DNA of 9,506 nucleotides, from the NCBI GenBank assembly GCA_044425705.1, contig JAWXVD010000133.1, positions 1-9,506 on the forward strand, read 5' to 3'. The position numbers and the translations under genes are program-made. This DNA is from JAWXVD01 sp044425705 (lineage in GTDB: Bacteria > Bacillota > Clostridia > Lachnospirales > Lachnospiraceae). How positions within the stretch are numbered: the first letter of the stretch is position 1; each line of letters starts with the position of its first letter. Shown piece after piece: positions 1 through 6,571 of the stretch. The notes beneath the pieces were generated by a model. That model made no database searches. It saw only the letters and a program-made list of their open reading frames with translations, and was not told the origin of the DNA.

Positions 1-516
1 GAAGTTTCTAAATCTCACACGTTCTTTTGGGTCAAGTCCTGCTGTTGGTTCATCTAAAATCAAGATTTTAGGGTTATTAAGCAATGCTTGAGCAATACCT
101 AAACGCTGTTTCATACCACCGGAAAATGTTTTGATTTTCTTTCTTGCAACATTAGATAATGAGACAACTTCAAGGAGTTCTCGAGTTTTTATTTTTGCCT
201 GTGATTTTGTAAGACCCTTTAAACTTGCCATATAGTACATGAAGTCAAGAGCAGTAAATTCGGGGTAATAGCCAAAGTCTTGCGGTAAGTACCCAAGAGC
301 ATCTCGATATTGTTCTTCTTGAACATCAATTCCATTGAATTTAACTTCACCACTTGTCGGTTTTGATATTCCACATATCATACGCATTAAAGTAGTTTTG
401 CCTGCTCCATTTGCGCCCAGTAGTGCATAAACGCCGCTAGTAAGATGTAGGGATAACCTATCAACAGCAATTTTGTTTTTGTATTGCTTTGTAATTCGAT
501 CTATAACAAGTTCCAT
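1..516 (-). CDS. ABC transporter ATP-binding protein (3' end outside window)
   Basis: ATPase subunit of an ABC transporter, driving the adjacent membrane protein. The 172 visible residues start at ATG 516, preceded by a strong AGGAGG site (about 522-530). Visible motifs are Walker A GANGAGKT (residues 34-41), the Q-loop LPQDFG (77-82), signature FSGGMKQR (131-138) and Walker B with catalytic Glu, LILDEPTAGLD (152-162). The window edge cuts the protein soon after the D-loop, so the H-switch is not seen. The start overlaps the 3' end of the upstream membrane gene by 16 bases, as expected for translational coupling in one operon. It is closest to drug, bacteriocin-resistance or ABC-2 type export ATPases. 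The substrate cannot be told from the sequence. Confidence 0.93.
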   Translation of the reverse strand, partial: MELVIDRITKQYKNKIAVDRLSLHLTSGVYALLGANGAGKTTLMRMICGISKPTSGEVKFNGIDVQEEQYRDALGYLPQDFGYYPEFTALDFMYYMASLKGLTKSQAKIKTRELLEVVSLSNVARKKIKTFSGGMKQRLGIAQALLNNPKILILDEPTAGLDPKERVRFRNF

Positions 517-1226
517 TGTAATTCCTCCTGTGATTTAATAAATTGTTTTATACTATAGCTAAAAAGGATAATCAGTAACATGAATATGATATTCCAAATG
601 TTAGTAAAATTTATATTATAGATGAAGCTATAATGAGTGGATAATAGCATAATTGCAACACTGATTGTTCCACTTACACCTGCACAAATATAAATTGTAT
701 CTATTGAATGGAATTTTGATATTAGCATAAGACTTATATAGCTTGAAAGCAAATACGGAACACTTATATAAACTACATTTCGAAAAGCACCAAAATCACT
801 TTTTGTCGCTATACATACGAAAAATACTAACATAATAAAACTGACTAGACCTAGTACACTCAATCGCACGAGCATTATTTTGGATAAATTATACCTACAG
901 CAAAACTCCATTTCAGCCATATTATATGCTCTATCCTTAAAAAGTTCAGTAATAACACATAACGAAAATAGAGGGAATATAGCGGAAATAATTGCTACAC
1001 CATTTACTGCAATATCTGTATATACTGTATATAATAAGGCAAAGAAAGAAAGAAGTATAAATGCAATCCATATTCGCTTTCTTATAAACTTAACTTGTGA
1101 AATAAGTACCTCACTAAATTTTGCTTTCGGGTAGGACATACTATCAACAAATTTTTCCATCTCGCTGTCCATTGGGGCTGGTGGTGTGTATGAAAGTTTT
1201 AAAAGTGAATCCAATCTCTTATCCAT
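501..1226 (-). CDS. Six-helix membrane protein, probable ABC-2 type permease subunit
   Basis: A 241-residue protein with a soluble N-terminal stretch of about 50 residues, then roughly six hydrophobic segments (about 51-69, 74-95, 117-140, 150-172, 175-196, 208-226). A charged segment around 104-121 (EMEFCCRYNLSKIMLVR) separates helices 2 and 3. Its place between a sigma factor and an ABC ATPase, with overlaps on both sides, makes a permease partner of the ATPase the natural reading. It has no motif that proves transport. The ATG at 1226 has a good AAGGAGG site and sits in an ATGGATAA overlap with the sigma gene stop. An anti-sigma-like role for the N-terminal region is possible, but no zinc-binding His/Cys motif is visible. 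Confidence 0.7.
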   Translation of the reverse strand: MDKRLDSLLKLSYTPPAPMDSEMEKFVDSMSYPKAKFSEVLISQVKFIRKRIWIAFILLSFFALLYTVYTDIAVNGVAIISAIFPLFSLCVITELFKDRAYNMAEMEFCCRYNLSKIMLVRLSVLGLVSFIMLVFFVCIATKSDFGAFRNVVYISVPYLLSSYISLMLISKFHSIDTIYICAGVSGTISVAIMLLSTHYSFIYNINFTNIWNIIFMLLIILFSYSIKQFIKSQEELQWNLL

Positions 1227-1686
1227 AAAAATCCTCCTTTCTTAAAACATTTTTTAGTTTCTTTTCAATTACACTAAGCTTTCTGTAAACAGCAAATCTT
1301 GAAATTTCTAAATATTCTGCAATTTCGCCTATACCTAGTTCGCCTGTATACTTAAGTAATACAATTTCCTGCTCATCACTATTTAATGTTGAAACAGCAG
1401 CTCGAACAGCGATAACTGTTTCAAGTTGTTCCGATGTGTCATCGGACAATTCTGGCAAATCATCAATATTGACTGTTTGCTTATTCTGTCTGAAATAATA
1501 GTTACAATTATTTCGTGCTATAGTATATAGAAAAGCAAGTTTTTTCCCTCTTTCGAGATAATTGGTAGTTTCAAAATATTTTAGAAACGTTTCTTGCGTT
1601 AAATCTTGTGCTACATCCCGGTTATGTACTTTGAAATAACAAAACGCATATATTTTTTTATATTCTTCTTTTAACTCTAAAGACAT
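1219..1686 (-). CDS. ECF-type RNA polymerase sigma factor
   Basis: A 155-residue two-domain sigma-70 family protein. Region 2 is seen in the first 45 residues (DVAQDLTQETFLKYFE, the usual helix for -10 binding and core contact). Region 4 is the C-terminal helix-turn-helix (LNSDEQEIVLLKY, then GIGEIAEYLEISRFAVYRKL). There is no region 1.1 or 3, so it is an ECF (group IV) factor. The start ATG 1686 has a perfect GGAAGGAGG ribosome site. It is the first gene of a tight operon with the membrane protein and the ATPase, and by analogy with other such operons may direct its own transcription in response to a membrane-active signal. No typical anti-sigma gene is visible. Confidence 0.9.
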   Translation of the reverse strand: MSLELKEEYKKIYAFCYFKVHNRDVAQDLTQETFLKYFETTNYLERGKKLAFLYTIARNNCNYYFRQNKQTVNIDDLPELSDDTSEQLETVIAVRAAVSTLNSDEQEIVLLKYTGELGIGEIAEYLEISRFAVYRKLSVIEKKLKNVLRKEDFYG

Positions 1687-1789
1687 AAAAACCTCCTTCC
1701 TATATATTGTTTAATACATGAACATAGTAAAATGTGCGGGTAAACAGAAAAATTTATCAATTAAGCTGTCAGCGACAATTTCTTATTCT

Positions 1790-1851
1790 ATTGCTTGCCA
1801 TTTTCCCCGACTGTTGAATTTTTTTATAACGGGAATTTGTAAGTAAGCAAT
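1790..1851. repeat. Imperfect inverted repeat upstream of sigma operon
   Basis: ATTGCTTGCC at 1790-1799 faces AGTAAGCAAT at 1842-1851 (nine pairs including one G-T), and an inner TTCCCCG / CGGGAA pair extends the structure with bulges. It lies about 105-165 bases before the sigma start codon. It could be an RNA structure in a long leader, a regulator site, or the relic of a small mobile element. Confidence 0.4.
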
Positions 1852-1960
1852 GCACAAACTCAATTTTAGCCACCTATGTCTTATGTGATAATTTCAACAA
1901 TGTTTTAAGTTGTATTTAAATATATGGTTTTCTTGTTTTGAACTAGCAAATATATCAAGT

Positions 1961-1997
1961 CAACAAAAACTTCCCATGTAAAATAGCACGTGGGAAG
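1961..1997 (-). terminator. Rho-independent terminator of the peptide operon
   Basis: Arms 1970-1979 and 1988-1997 (CTTCCCATGT / ACGTGGGAAG) form a 10-bp stem with one G-T pair and an 8-base loop. On the minus strand the stem is followed by TTTTTGTTG. It lies about 50 bases after the stop codon of the exporter gene, in the right direction to end that operon and separate it from the sigma operon. Confidence 0.8.
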
Positions 1998-2048
1998 TAA
2001 TCATTTGTGTAGTACAGTTTCTTGCATTCTATAATAACAATTCACATT

Positions 2049-3809
2049 TTAAATACTTTTGTATAAAGTGTATAGTTTCTTATAAATACCATCAGTTTTA
2101 AGTAATTCTAAATGCACCCCTTGTTCTAGAATTTCTCCTTGATGCAAAACGATAATTTTATCCGCCTTTTTAAATACAACATTAAACTTATGTGATATCA
2201 AGACCATTATGTTGTCATTTAATTCACTATATATTCTCTCGATAATACCTACCTCTGACTCTAAATCTAATGATGCATTTGGCTCGTCAAATATATATAA
2301 TGTAGATTCTTTTATTAATGCCCTAGCTAATGCTATCTTTTGCCACTGCCCCATTGATATTTGCTGTCCTTCTGAAAACATATATCCTAGCTTTTTATCC
2401 ATATTATTGCAAAATTTAATTAAAAATACATCTTCCAAATACTTTTTTATTTTAGATATGTTATTAACTTCCTTAATATTTCCATACCCAACATTTTCTG
2501 TAATGCTAGCCTCATATTTTATGTAATCTTGGAATAATACACTGACCTCTTTTCGATATGAATCAATATTTATCTTTTTTAAATCTATTCCATTTACAAG
2601 TATCGTTCCACTATAATCATGATATATCCCCATTATTATTTTCATTAACGTTGATTTTCCTGAACCGTTATACCCCATTAAAATAATAAATTCACCGCTT
2701 TTTAAAGTTAAGTTTATATTAGATAGTGTATTTCTTTCTTGACCTATATATCTATAGCAGACATTTACCAATTGTATATTTGTTATTTTATCAATTTTAA
2801 GTCCTTCTTCATTTAAATCCTCATTCTTTAGATCACAAAACTCTTTGAACTGTTCTGTCATCATATTATTTTTATACATTAAGGATAATTGCGAAAACAT
2901 AGCTACTGCATTTTGCTTTAAACTTATCACTGCATTATTGTATAATATAAATTCACCAATTAGAAGTGTCCCCATAAATGTTTGTATTGCGAGTAACAGT
3001 GTAATAATAAAGTCAATAATTTCTTCACCTATTATAATAATACTATATATTCCAGCCTTTTTTCTATTCAAATTCATTAATTTTTTATTATATGTTTTTT
3101 TCACTCGTACAAACTCATCAATAAAATATCCAAATAATTTATATTGCTTAATTTCTTTATGCTCTTCAGCATTTGTCAATAAGCTAAACAAATAATTCCC
3201 TTTTCTTTCCTCCTCGGTATTTTCTCTAATCAAATTGTACTCTATTATTCCCACTTTTCTTTCAAAAACAAATCTAATTATCGGTAAAATCATTGCAATC
3301 AATAAGATCCTAATATCATATTTAACGATAATTATAGAATATGATATCAAACCAACTAAAAGTGTTATAATAGAATTTAGTGTCTTTATATTACCTAATA
3401 ATCCTGAAACAGCATCATATTGAGTTCTACTTATCAAATCATATATATTACTTTTTTCAAAATCTTTACTATTTAAAAATGCAACTTTTTTAAGTATTTT
3501 CGCTTGTATAAATGAACCAAATTGTATATTATAATTTTCTATTTTCATTCGAGTATACTGCAAAAGCACTTCGCACGCGACTCCAAACAAAGTTAAAGAT
3601 ATCACTAATATAATAATTTGATTACTACCTACTTCTTTTAGTTCTATAGCACTTATCATTTTTTCTGATAATATCAATAAACCAACTGGCATGATTCCGC
3701 TAATGATAGATTCTATTATCATGAAGAACAAATACCAATAATTAAATGTTCCAATTTGTTTAATTGACCAAAGCATCATCTTGATTATACTATTCCTACT
3801 TTTTTTCAT
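2049..3809 (-). CDS. Peptide-exporter ABC transporter (fused membrane and ATPase domains)
   Basis: A half-size exporter of the lantibiotic/RiPP type. Residue numbers here count from the upstream TTG (592 residues). An N-terminal six-helix membrane domain spans about residues 25-310. The ATPase domain shows Walker A GYNGSGKST (385-393), Q-loop LFQD (431-434), signature ISMGQWQK (490-497), Walker B YIFDEPNASLD (511-521) and H-switch ISHK (544-547). GQWQK is typical of NisT-like peptide exporters. There is no N-terminal C39 peptidase domain, so leader removal must happen elsewhere. The signature has Met where LSGGQ has its first Gly. The TTG at 3827 overlaps the maturase stop in TTGA. The ATG at 3809 is the more ordinary start (586 residues), but neither has a clear ribosome site, so coupling is likely. 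It probably exports the modified peptide encoded at 5696-5869. Confidence 0.88.
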   Translation of the reverse strand: MKKSRNSIIKMMLWSIKQIGTFNYWYLFFMIIESIISGIMPVGLLILSEKMISAIELKEVGSNQIIILVISLTLFGVACEVLLQYTRMKIENYNIQFGSFIQAKILKKVAFLNSKDFEKSNIYDLISRTQYDAVSGLLGNIKTLNSIITLLVGLISYSIIIVKYDIRILLIAMILPIIRFVFERKVGIIEYNLIRENTEEERKGNYLFSLLTNAEEHKEIKQYKLFGYFIDEFVRVKKTYNKKLMNLNRKKAGIYSIIIIGEEIIDFIITLLLAIQTFMGTLLIGEFILYNNAVISLKQNAVAMFSQLSLMYKNNMMTEQFKEFCDLKNEDLNEEGLKIDKITNIQLVNVCYRYIGQERNTLSNINLTLKSGEFIILMGYNGSGKSTLMKIIMGIYHDYSGTILVNGIDLKKINIDSYRKEVSVLFQDYIKYEASITENVGYGNIKEVNNISKIKKYLEDVFLIKFCNNMDKKLGYMFSEGQQISMGQWQKIALARALIKESTLYIFDEPNASLDLESEVGIIERIYSELNDNIMVLISHKFNVVFKKADKIIVLHQGEILEQGVHLELLKTDGIYKKLYTLYKSI

Positions 3810-3823
3810 AATATTTCGGCCAA

Positions 3824-5296
3824 TCAACTAAATTCATACTTTTCTAGTGCTTGTTTTAACAAATCACTATCTTCTTCATGCAATCGAAAATAGTTTACAA
3901 ACAGGTCTTTAATTATACGTCTGGAACCTTCGCATACTTTGTTCTCTATACCTTGAATAATCCCGTCAGGATTCATGGTTCGTTCATAACAGATTGCGCA
4001 AACTGGTCTAGCCCAACATTGATTACAAATAGGTTTAAAATATTCAGCATACTCTTCAATATATTGCCGATAAACTCGATCGTGATTATAACCATTCTTA
4101 TAATCACCAAGGGATGGACCAGAGCCAACTTTTTCACACACCTTAAATTCACCATCTACCGTAACATATATCCGACGTTGACCGGGAATACAATTCCCAT
4201 GTAAATATGTTTTTTCAATAACATCACTCTCACACATTCTACTAGCAATTCGTGACATGTCGGTGCTTACAATATCAAAATATTCCATATCATCATTGTC
4301 CTTCATTATATTATCAACAGCCCATTCTTCTAATGGGCAGGATTCTAACATCCTATCATCATTACCAACAACGATTTCGTTATCATTAAAATCAAAGACC
4401 ATATCACCTTGATCTAAATACACGTAATTACATTTAATATCAGATGATAGTTTTAAGTCTTTATAGAAAAAATTATTAGCTGTTTCTAAGTTTACTTTAC
4501 TATATGGTGGAGCCATTACACAGTTAATTGAAATTGTTTTACCTCCAACTTCATCATGAAATCCATCAAGTAATAGATTCAATCCTGCCATAACTCTATC
4601 AAATGAACCATTACCACCTAAATCTCTCCTAAACCTATCGTGCATTATCTTTGGTCCGTCTATGCTACACATAATTGATACCTTGTAATCATTCAAACTT
4701 TTAAAATAATCCACCATATGTTGTGTCAATAATGTGAGATTCGTTGTAAAAGAAATATTAAGCTGTATTTGGGGATACATTAGTTTTGCATAATCTATAG
4801 TTTGCTTCATTACCTCGAAATTAATTAGCGGCTCTCCTCCATAAAAAGTAAGAGCGAACTCTTCTCTCTTATAATCTCTTAAAATGTAATCTAAACTTTT
4901 TCTAGCAACCTCAAAATCCATATTTTTATCCGAAAACCCTCTGAATTCAGGATGATGATCATGATATATACAGTATCCGCAACGTAAATTACAACATTCT
5001 GTTAACTCTAAGATTATCTGCTCACATGCACCATTCACCAATTCTTTAAATTCTTCTTTTTCTGGAAACAGAAAATCTCTTTTTTCTGGACAGGCAAATA
5101 ATTTTTCTTCTTTTACGTATTCGTAAAATTCCGGATTTTTCGCATAAGCATCCTCTAAACTTATTTCACCATTTAGTATTTGTAATATAAGTTCTCCTTC
5201 TTTCTTCTCACAATTTATTACTTTTCCATTGCCCGAATCATAGTAATATATCTCATTCAGGGTATTGAAAATCATTCCATATCTATTGTTATTCAT
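3824..5296 (-). CDS. Radical SAM/SPASM sactipeptide maturase
   Basis: A 490-residue radical SAM enzyme expected to form sulfur-to-alpha-carbon thioether bonds in the upstream Cys-rich precursor. The SAM cluster motif is CNLRCGYC (Cys 102, 106, 109 from this start), with GGEP at 153-156. The C-terminal SPASM region carries seven Cys (369, 387, 424, 427, 433, 436, 455), enough for two auxiliary iron-sulfur clusters. The N-terminal 90 residues are likely the peptide-recognition part. The start is ATG 5296, preceded by GGAG eight bases upstream. The frame is open up to a TTG at 5413, but that start has no ribosome site and would add a hydrophobic stretch unusual in this family. The architecture fits RumMC/CcpM-type maturases. 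It is followed directly by the exporter. Confidence 0.9.
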   Translation of the reverse strand: MNNNRYGMIFNTLNEIYYYDSGNGKVINCEKKEGELILQILNGEISLEDAYAKNPEFYEYVKEEKLFACPEKRDFLFPEKEEFKELVNGACEQIILELTECCNLRCGYCIYHDHHPEFRGFSDKNMDFEVARKSLDYILRDYKREEFALTFYGGEPLINFEVMKQTIDYAKLMYPQIQLNISFTTNLTLLTQHMVDYFKSLNDYKVSIMCSIDGPKIMHDRFRRDLGGNGSFDRVMAGLNLLLDGFHDEVGGKTISINCVMAPPYSKVNLETANNFFYKDLKLSSDIKCNYVYLDQGDMVFDFNDNEIVVGNDDRMLESCPLEEWAVDNIMKDNDDMEYFDIVSTDMSRIASRMCESDVIEKTYLHGNCIPGQRRIYVTVDGEFKVCEKVGSGPSLGDYKNGYNHDRVYRQYIEEYAEYFKPICNQCWARPVCAICYERTMNPDGIIQGIENKVCEGSRRIIKDLFVNYFRLHEEDSDLLKQALEKYEFS

Positions 5297-5620
5297 AGCT
5301 CTTCTCCATTCTGCAATCAAATCCACACTAATTACCGATGCATTTAACACTAACACACAACATAAAACGATTCGTTTGATCGTTTTATAGCACTGTAGCT
5401 TTCCTATATCCAACTAATAAGGATTAAACAGTTCTTTATATCTATCATTAAAGATTAGGCTATTTACATATTCCCAATCCCTTAACTCCATCTCGTTTTA
5501 TTTTTCACTTATTTATTTTCATAATATTCATTGATATAAATCATGAGATGAAACTTTTTTGTGTTTCTACTTTCTATATTTCTTTACGAAAACAATTAAA
5601 TTTTTGTATTACCGTGCAGT
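5297..5620 (-). promoter_or_regulatory. Long leader between precursor stem-loop and maturase gene
   Basis: 324 bases without a convincing gene, transcribed between the precursor and the maturase. It contains a 10-bp inverted repeat (5362-5388) and a 25-codon frame (ATG 5491 to TAG 5414-5416, beginning MELRDWEYV) that is in phase with the maturase frame and separated from it by the single TAG. The small frame has only a weak ribosome site and is not called as a gene. The region may act in setting the ratio of precursor to maturase. Confidence 0.4.
5362..5388 (-). repeat. 10-bp perfect inverted repeat in maturase leader
   Basis: ATAAAACGAT (5362-5371) and ATCGTTTTAT (5379-5388) are perfect complements around a 7-base loop. 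It lies 66 bases before the maturase start. No U-run follows, so it is more likely an operator or an RNA structure than a terminator. Confidence 0.5.
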
Positions 5621-5667
5621 TATGGCCTATAGAAATATAATTAAATATTTCTATAGGCCATATGCAC
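5614..5667 (-). promoter_or_regulatory. 18-bp perfect stem-loop after the precursor gene
   Basis: The arms 5621-5638 and 5645-5662 pair perfectly over 18 bases around a 6-base loop. GTGCA (5614-5618) and TGCAC (5663-5667) add five pairs after a 2-base bulge. It begins about 29 bases after the precursor stop. The minus strand continues with ACGGTAATAC rather than a U-run, so it is not a standard intrinsic terminator. It fits an RNA-stabilising or processing hairpin that keeps precursor mRNA abundant relative to the maturase mRNA, as is common in RiPP operons. Confidence 0.75.
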
Positions 5668-5695
5668 CGAACAATACCATTAAGTAGACGTAGCT

Positions 5696-5869
5696 TTATG
5701 CTCTATCCGCTTTATAATGATTAGCATTATTGTTCGCTGTTCCGCCTGCACATTGGCACTTACAGCTCCAAATTGGGTCAAATAATCCTCGTGTTTTAGC
5801 TTGTCCATCACTACATACACATCCTGCTCTTTGTGATCCACCTGATTGTGGAGAGGCAATTTTTTTCAT
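5696..5869 (-). CDS. RumC-like sactipeptide precursor, five cysteines
   Basis: A 57-residue RiPP precursor. The start ATG 5869 has a strong AAAGGAGA site seven bases upstream. An in-frame ATG at 5917 has no such site and is rejected. The leader is short, MKKIASPQSGGSQR, followed by a core beginning AGCVCSDGQ. Cysteines are at 17, 19, 36, 38 and 40, giving a CxC...CxCxC pattern, then a Gly/Ala/Asn-rich tail (GGTANNNAN). Counting from Ala15 as core residue 1, Cys fall at 3, 5, 22, 24 and 26. Ruminococcin C1, as I recall it, also opens GCVCS, has Cys at 3, 5, 22 and 26, and ends in an Asn/Ala-rich tail. The core is 43 residues against 44 there. It is the first gene before a radical SAM maturase and an exporter. 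The product is probably a membrane- or metabolism-targeting antibacterial peptide, which is inferred from the family. Confidence 0.82.
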   Translation of the reverse strand: MKKIASPQSGGSQRAGCVCSDGQAKTRGLFDPIWSCKCQCAGGTANNNANHYKADRA

Positions 5870-5923
5870 AGTCAGTCTCCTTTCTGAAGATATTTGATAT
5901 TTCTGATTCAATATCATAAACAG

Positions 5924-5929
5924 AGTATA
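5924..5929 (-). promoter_or_regulatory. Probable -10 box (TATACT) of the peptide operon
   Basis: TATACT on the minus strand lies 55 bases before the precursor ATG, giving a leader of about 48 bases. No TTGACA-like -35 occurs 16-18 bases upstream (AAGAAA is there instead), so an activator or another sigma factor may be needed. This is a single-box match in AT-rich DNA. Confidence 0.4.
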
Positions 5930-6098
5930 GCTTAAATTTATCGTTTTTTCTTTCTGATGTAATAATTAGAGTGTAATATGTTATTCTTATCAAAAAAACG
6001 ATACCTGAACTGCTAGATGTGAACGTCAACCATACACCTAATAATGTTTTTACGACAATCCGAGTAATATCTTAAGGGTTGCAAAATACACAATGCTT

Positions 6099-6130
6099 AT
6101 CTGTGTTTTATAACTATATAAAACACAGAT
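6099..6130. repeat. 14-bp perfect hairpin at the border of the IS graveyard
   Basis: ATCTGTGTTTTATA (6099-6112) and TATAAAACACAGAT (6117-6130) are perfect complements around a 4-base loop. Neither strand has a clear U-run after it. It lies between the peptide operon promoter region and the first IS66 relic. It could be an old terminator, the outer part of the mobile relic, or a regulator site. Confidence 0.55.
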
Positions 6131-6147
6131 GTATCAATCCCCAGTTA

Positions 6148-6502
6148 ATGCAAGTAGACGAAACTTCTGTACTAATAAATACGGATGGACGGACAGCTAG
6201 CCCCAAAAGCTTTATGTAGATGTATTGAACAATAAGGATTTAGTAACGATAGCCACATTATTATAGGAGTACCAGAAAACAGGAACTGCAGTGCATCTTA
6301 GAGATTTTTTGAAGGAATGTGTAGGTGTATGCGTGACAGATGGATACGAAATATTGCATAGCGTGAAAAAACATAGAATACTTAACAATTACTGGATGTT
6401 GAATACACGATAGAAAACGATATGACGGAGCTCTAATTGTAGCATTGCCAAAAACAGAACACTGTAATAGCCTACTACTCTTGGCATTGAAACAGACACA
6501 AC
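6148..6502 (+). pseudogene. IS66 transposase (TnpC) relic A, 5' piece
   Basis: Plus-strand remains of the catalytic middle of an IS66-family TnpC, recognised from translated patches in successive frames. The patches are MQVDETSV followed by PKSFM (family pattern DETPV ... KSYMW), then GVCVTDGYE from about 6321, then ITGC-stop-IHDRKRYDGALIVALPK from about 6388, ending LALKQTQ at the insertion point. Several stops and frameshifts break it, and the N-terminal part is missing. The gene is split at 6502 by another element and resumes at 7672. It is non-functional. Confidence 0.8.
6495..6502. repeat. Left copy of degenerate 8-bp target duplication
   Basis: GACACAAC directly before the left inverted end, against GATACAAA (7672-7679) directly after the right end: six of eight bases match. 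Eight bases is the known duplication length of the IS66 family. The reading across the two sites restores a continuous TnpC segment, which supports it. Confidence 0.6.
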
Positions 6503-6521
6503 GTAAGCACCAACTCAAGCA
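6503..6521 (+). repeat. Left terminal inverted repeat of the IS66-type relic
   Basis: GTAAGCACCAACTCAAGCA, with the outward end at 6503. It matches the reverse complement of 7653-7671 at 17 of 19 bases. GTAAG is the usual outer end of IS66-family elements. Confidence 0.8.
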
Positions 6522-6531
6522 CACATACAAA

Positions 6532-6571
6532 ACTGCCAATCCCTTTGTGATATATCTTAGGAATTGGCAGT
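6532..6571. repeat. Imperfect 12-bp hairpin near left IS end
   Basis: ACTGCCAATCCC (6532-6543) pairs with GGAATTGGCAGT (6560-6571) except at one position, around a 16-base loop. It overlaps the truncated 3' end of TnpC copy B and lies just inside the left inverted end. It may be a terminator from the element or scar structure. Confidence 0.4.

Larger units (their letters stand above)
1687..2048. other. Intergenic region between the sigma operon and the exporter gene
   Basis: 362 bases without a supported gene. It holds the terminator of the peptide operon (1961-1997), an imperfect long inverted repeat (1790-1851), and by position must hold the promoter of the leftward sigma operon. I see no strong -35/-10 pair. 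The best weak candidate is a TATGTT-like -10 about 45 bases before the sigma start (near 1726) with a poor -35. A promoter read by the sigma factor itself would not match the housekeeping consensus. Confidence 0.5.

Noticed and set aside
880..1134. Plus-strand open frame inside the membrane protein gene
   Set aside because: It is a shadow of the minus-strand gene and has no start signal. The same applies to plus-strand frames at 2209-2526, 2845-3195, 3235-3423 and 3878-4204 and the minus frame at 3973-4155.
5297..5413. Maturase start at TTG 5413 (39 extra residues)
   Set aside because: It has no ribosome site, uses a rare start, contains an inverted repeat and would add a hydrophobic stretch. 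ATG 5296 with GGAG is better.
5870..5917. Sixteen-residue N-terminal extension of the precursor (ATG 5917)
   Set aside because: There is no ribosome site before 5917, whereas ATG 5869 has AAAGGAGA at ideal spacing and gives a leader beginning MKKI, like related precursors.
6000..6035. Pair of LytTR-like GTTCA direct repeats as an AgrA-type operator
   Set aside because: Each copy has mismatches to the consensus and the spacing (about 14 bases) is wrong for the usual two-turn arrangement.
5811..6053. Open frame on the minus strand (TTG at 6029, open from a TAA near 6054) with a hydrophobic then charged sequence
   Set aside because: It lacks a ribosome site, overlaps the well-supported precursor gene in another frame and covers the likely promoter. 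A fragment of an old membrane protein gene cannot be excluded, but nothing recognisable is seen.
6261..6539. Minus-strand 92-residue open frame rich in Cys and Phe
   Set aside because: It is antisense to the IS66 relic whose plus-strand patches are recognisable, and crosses the left inverted end.
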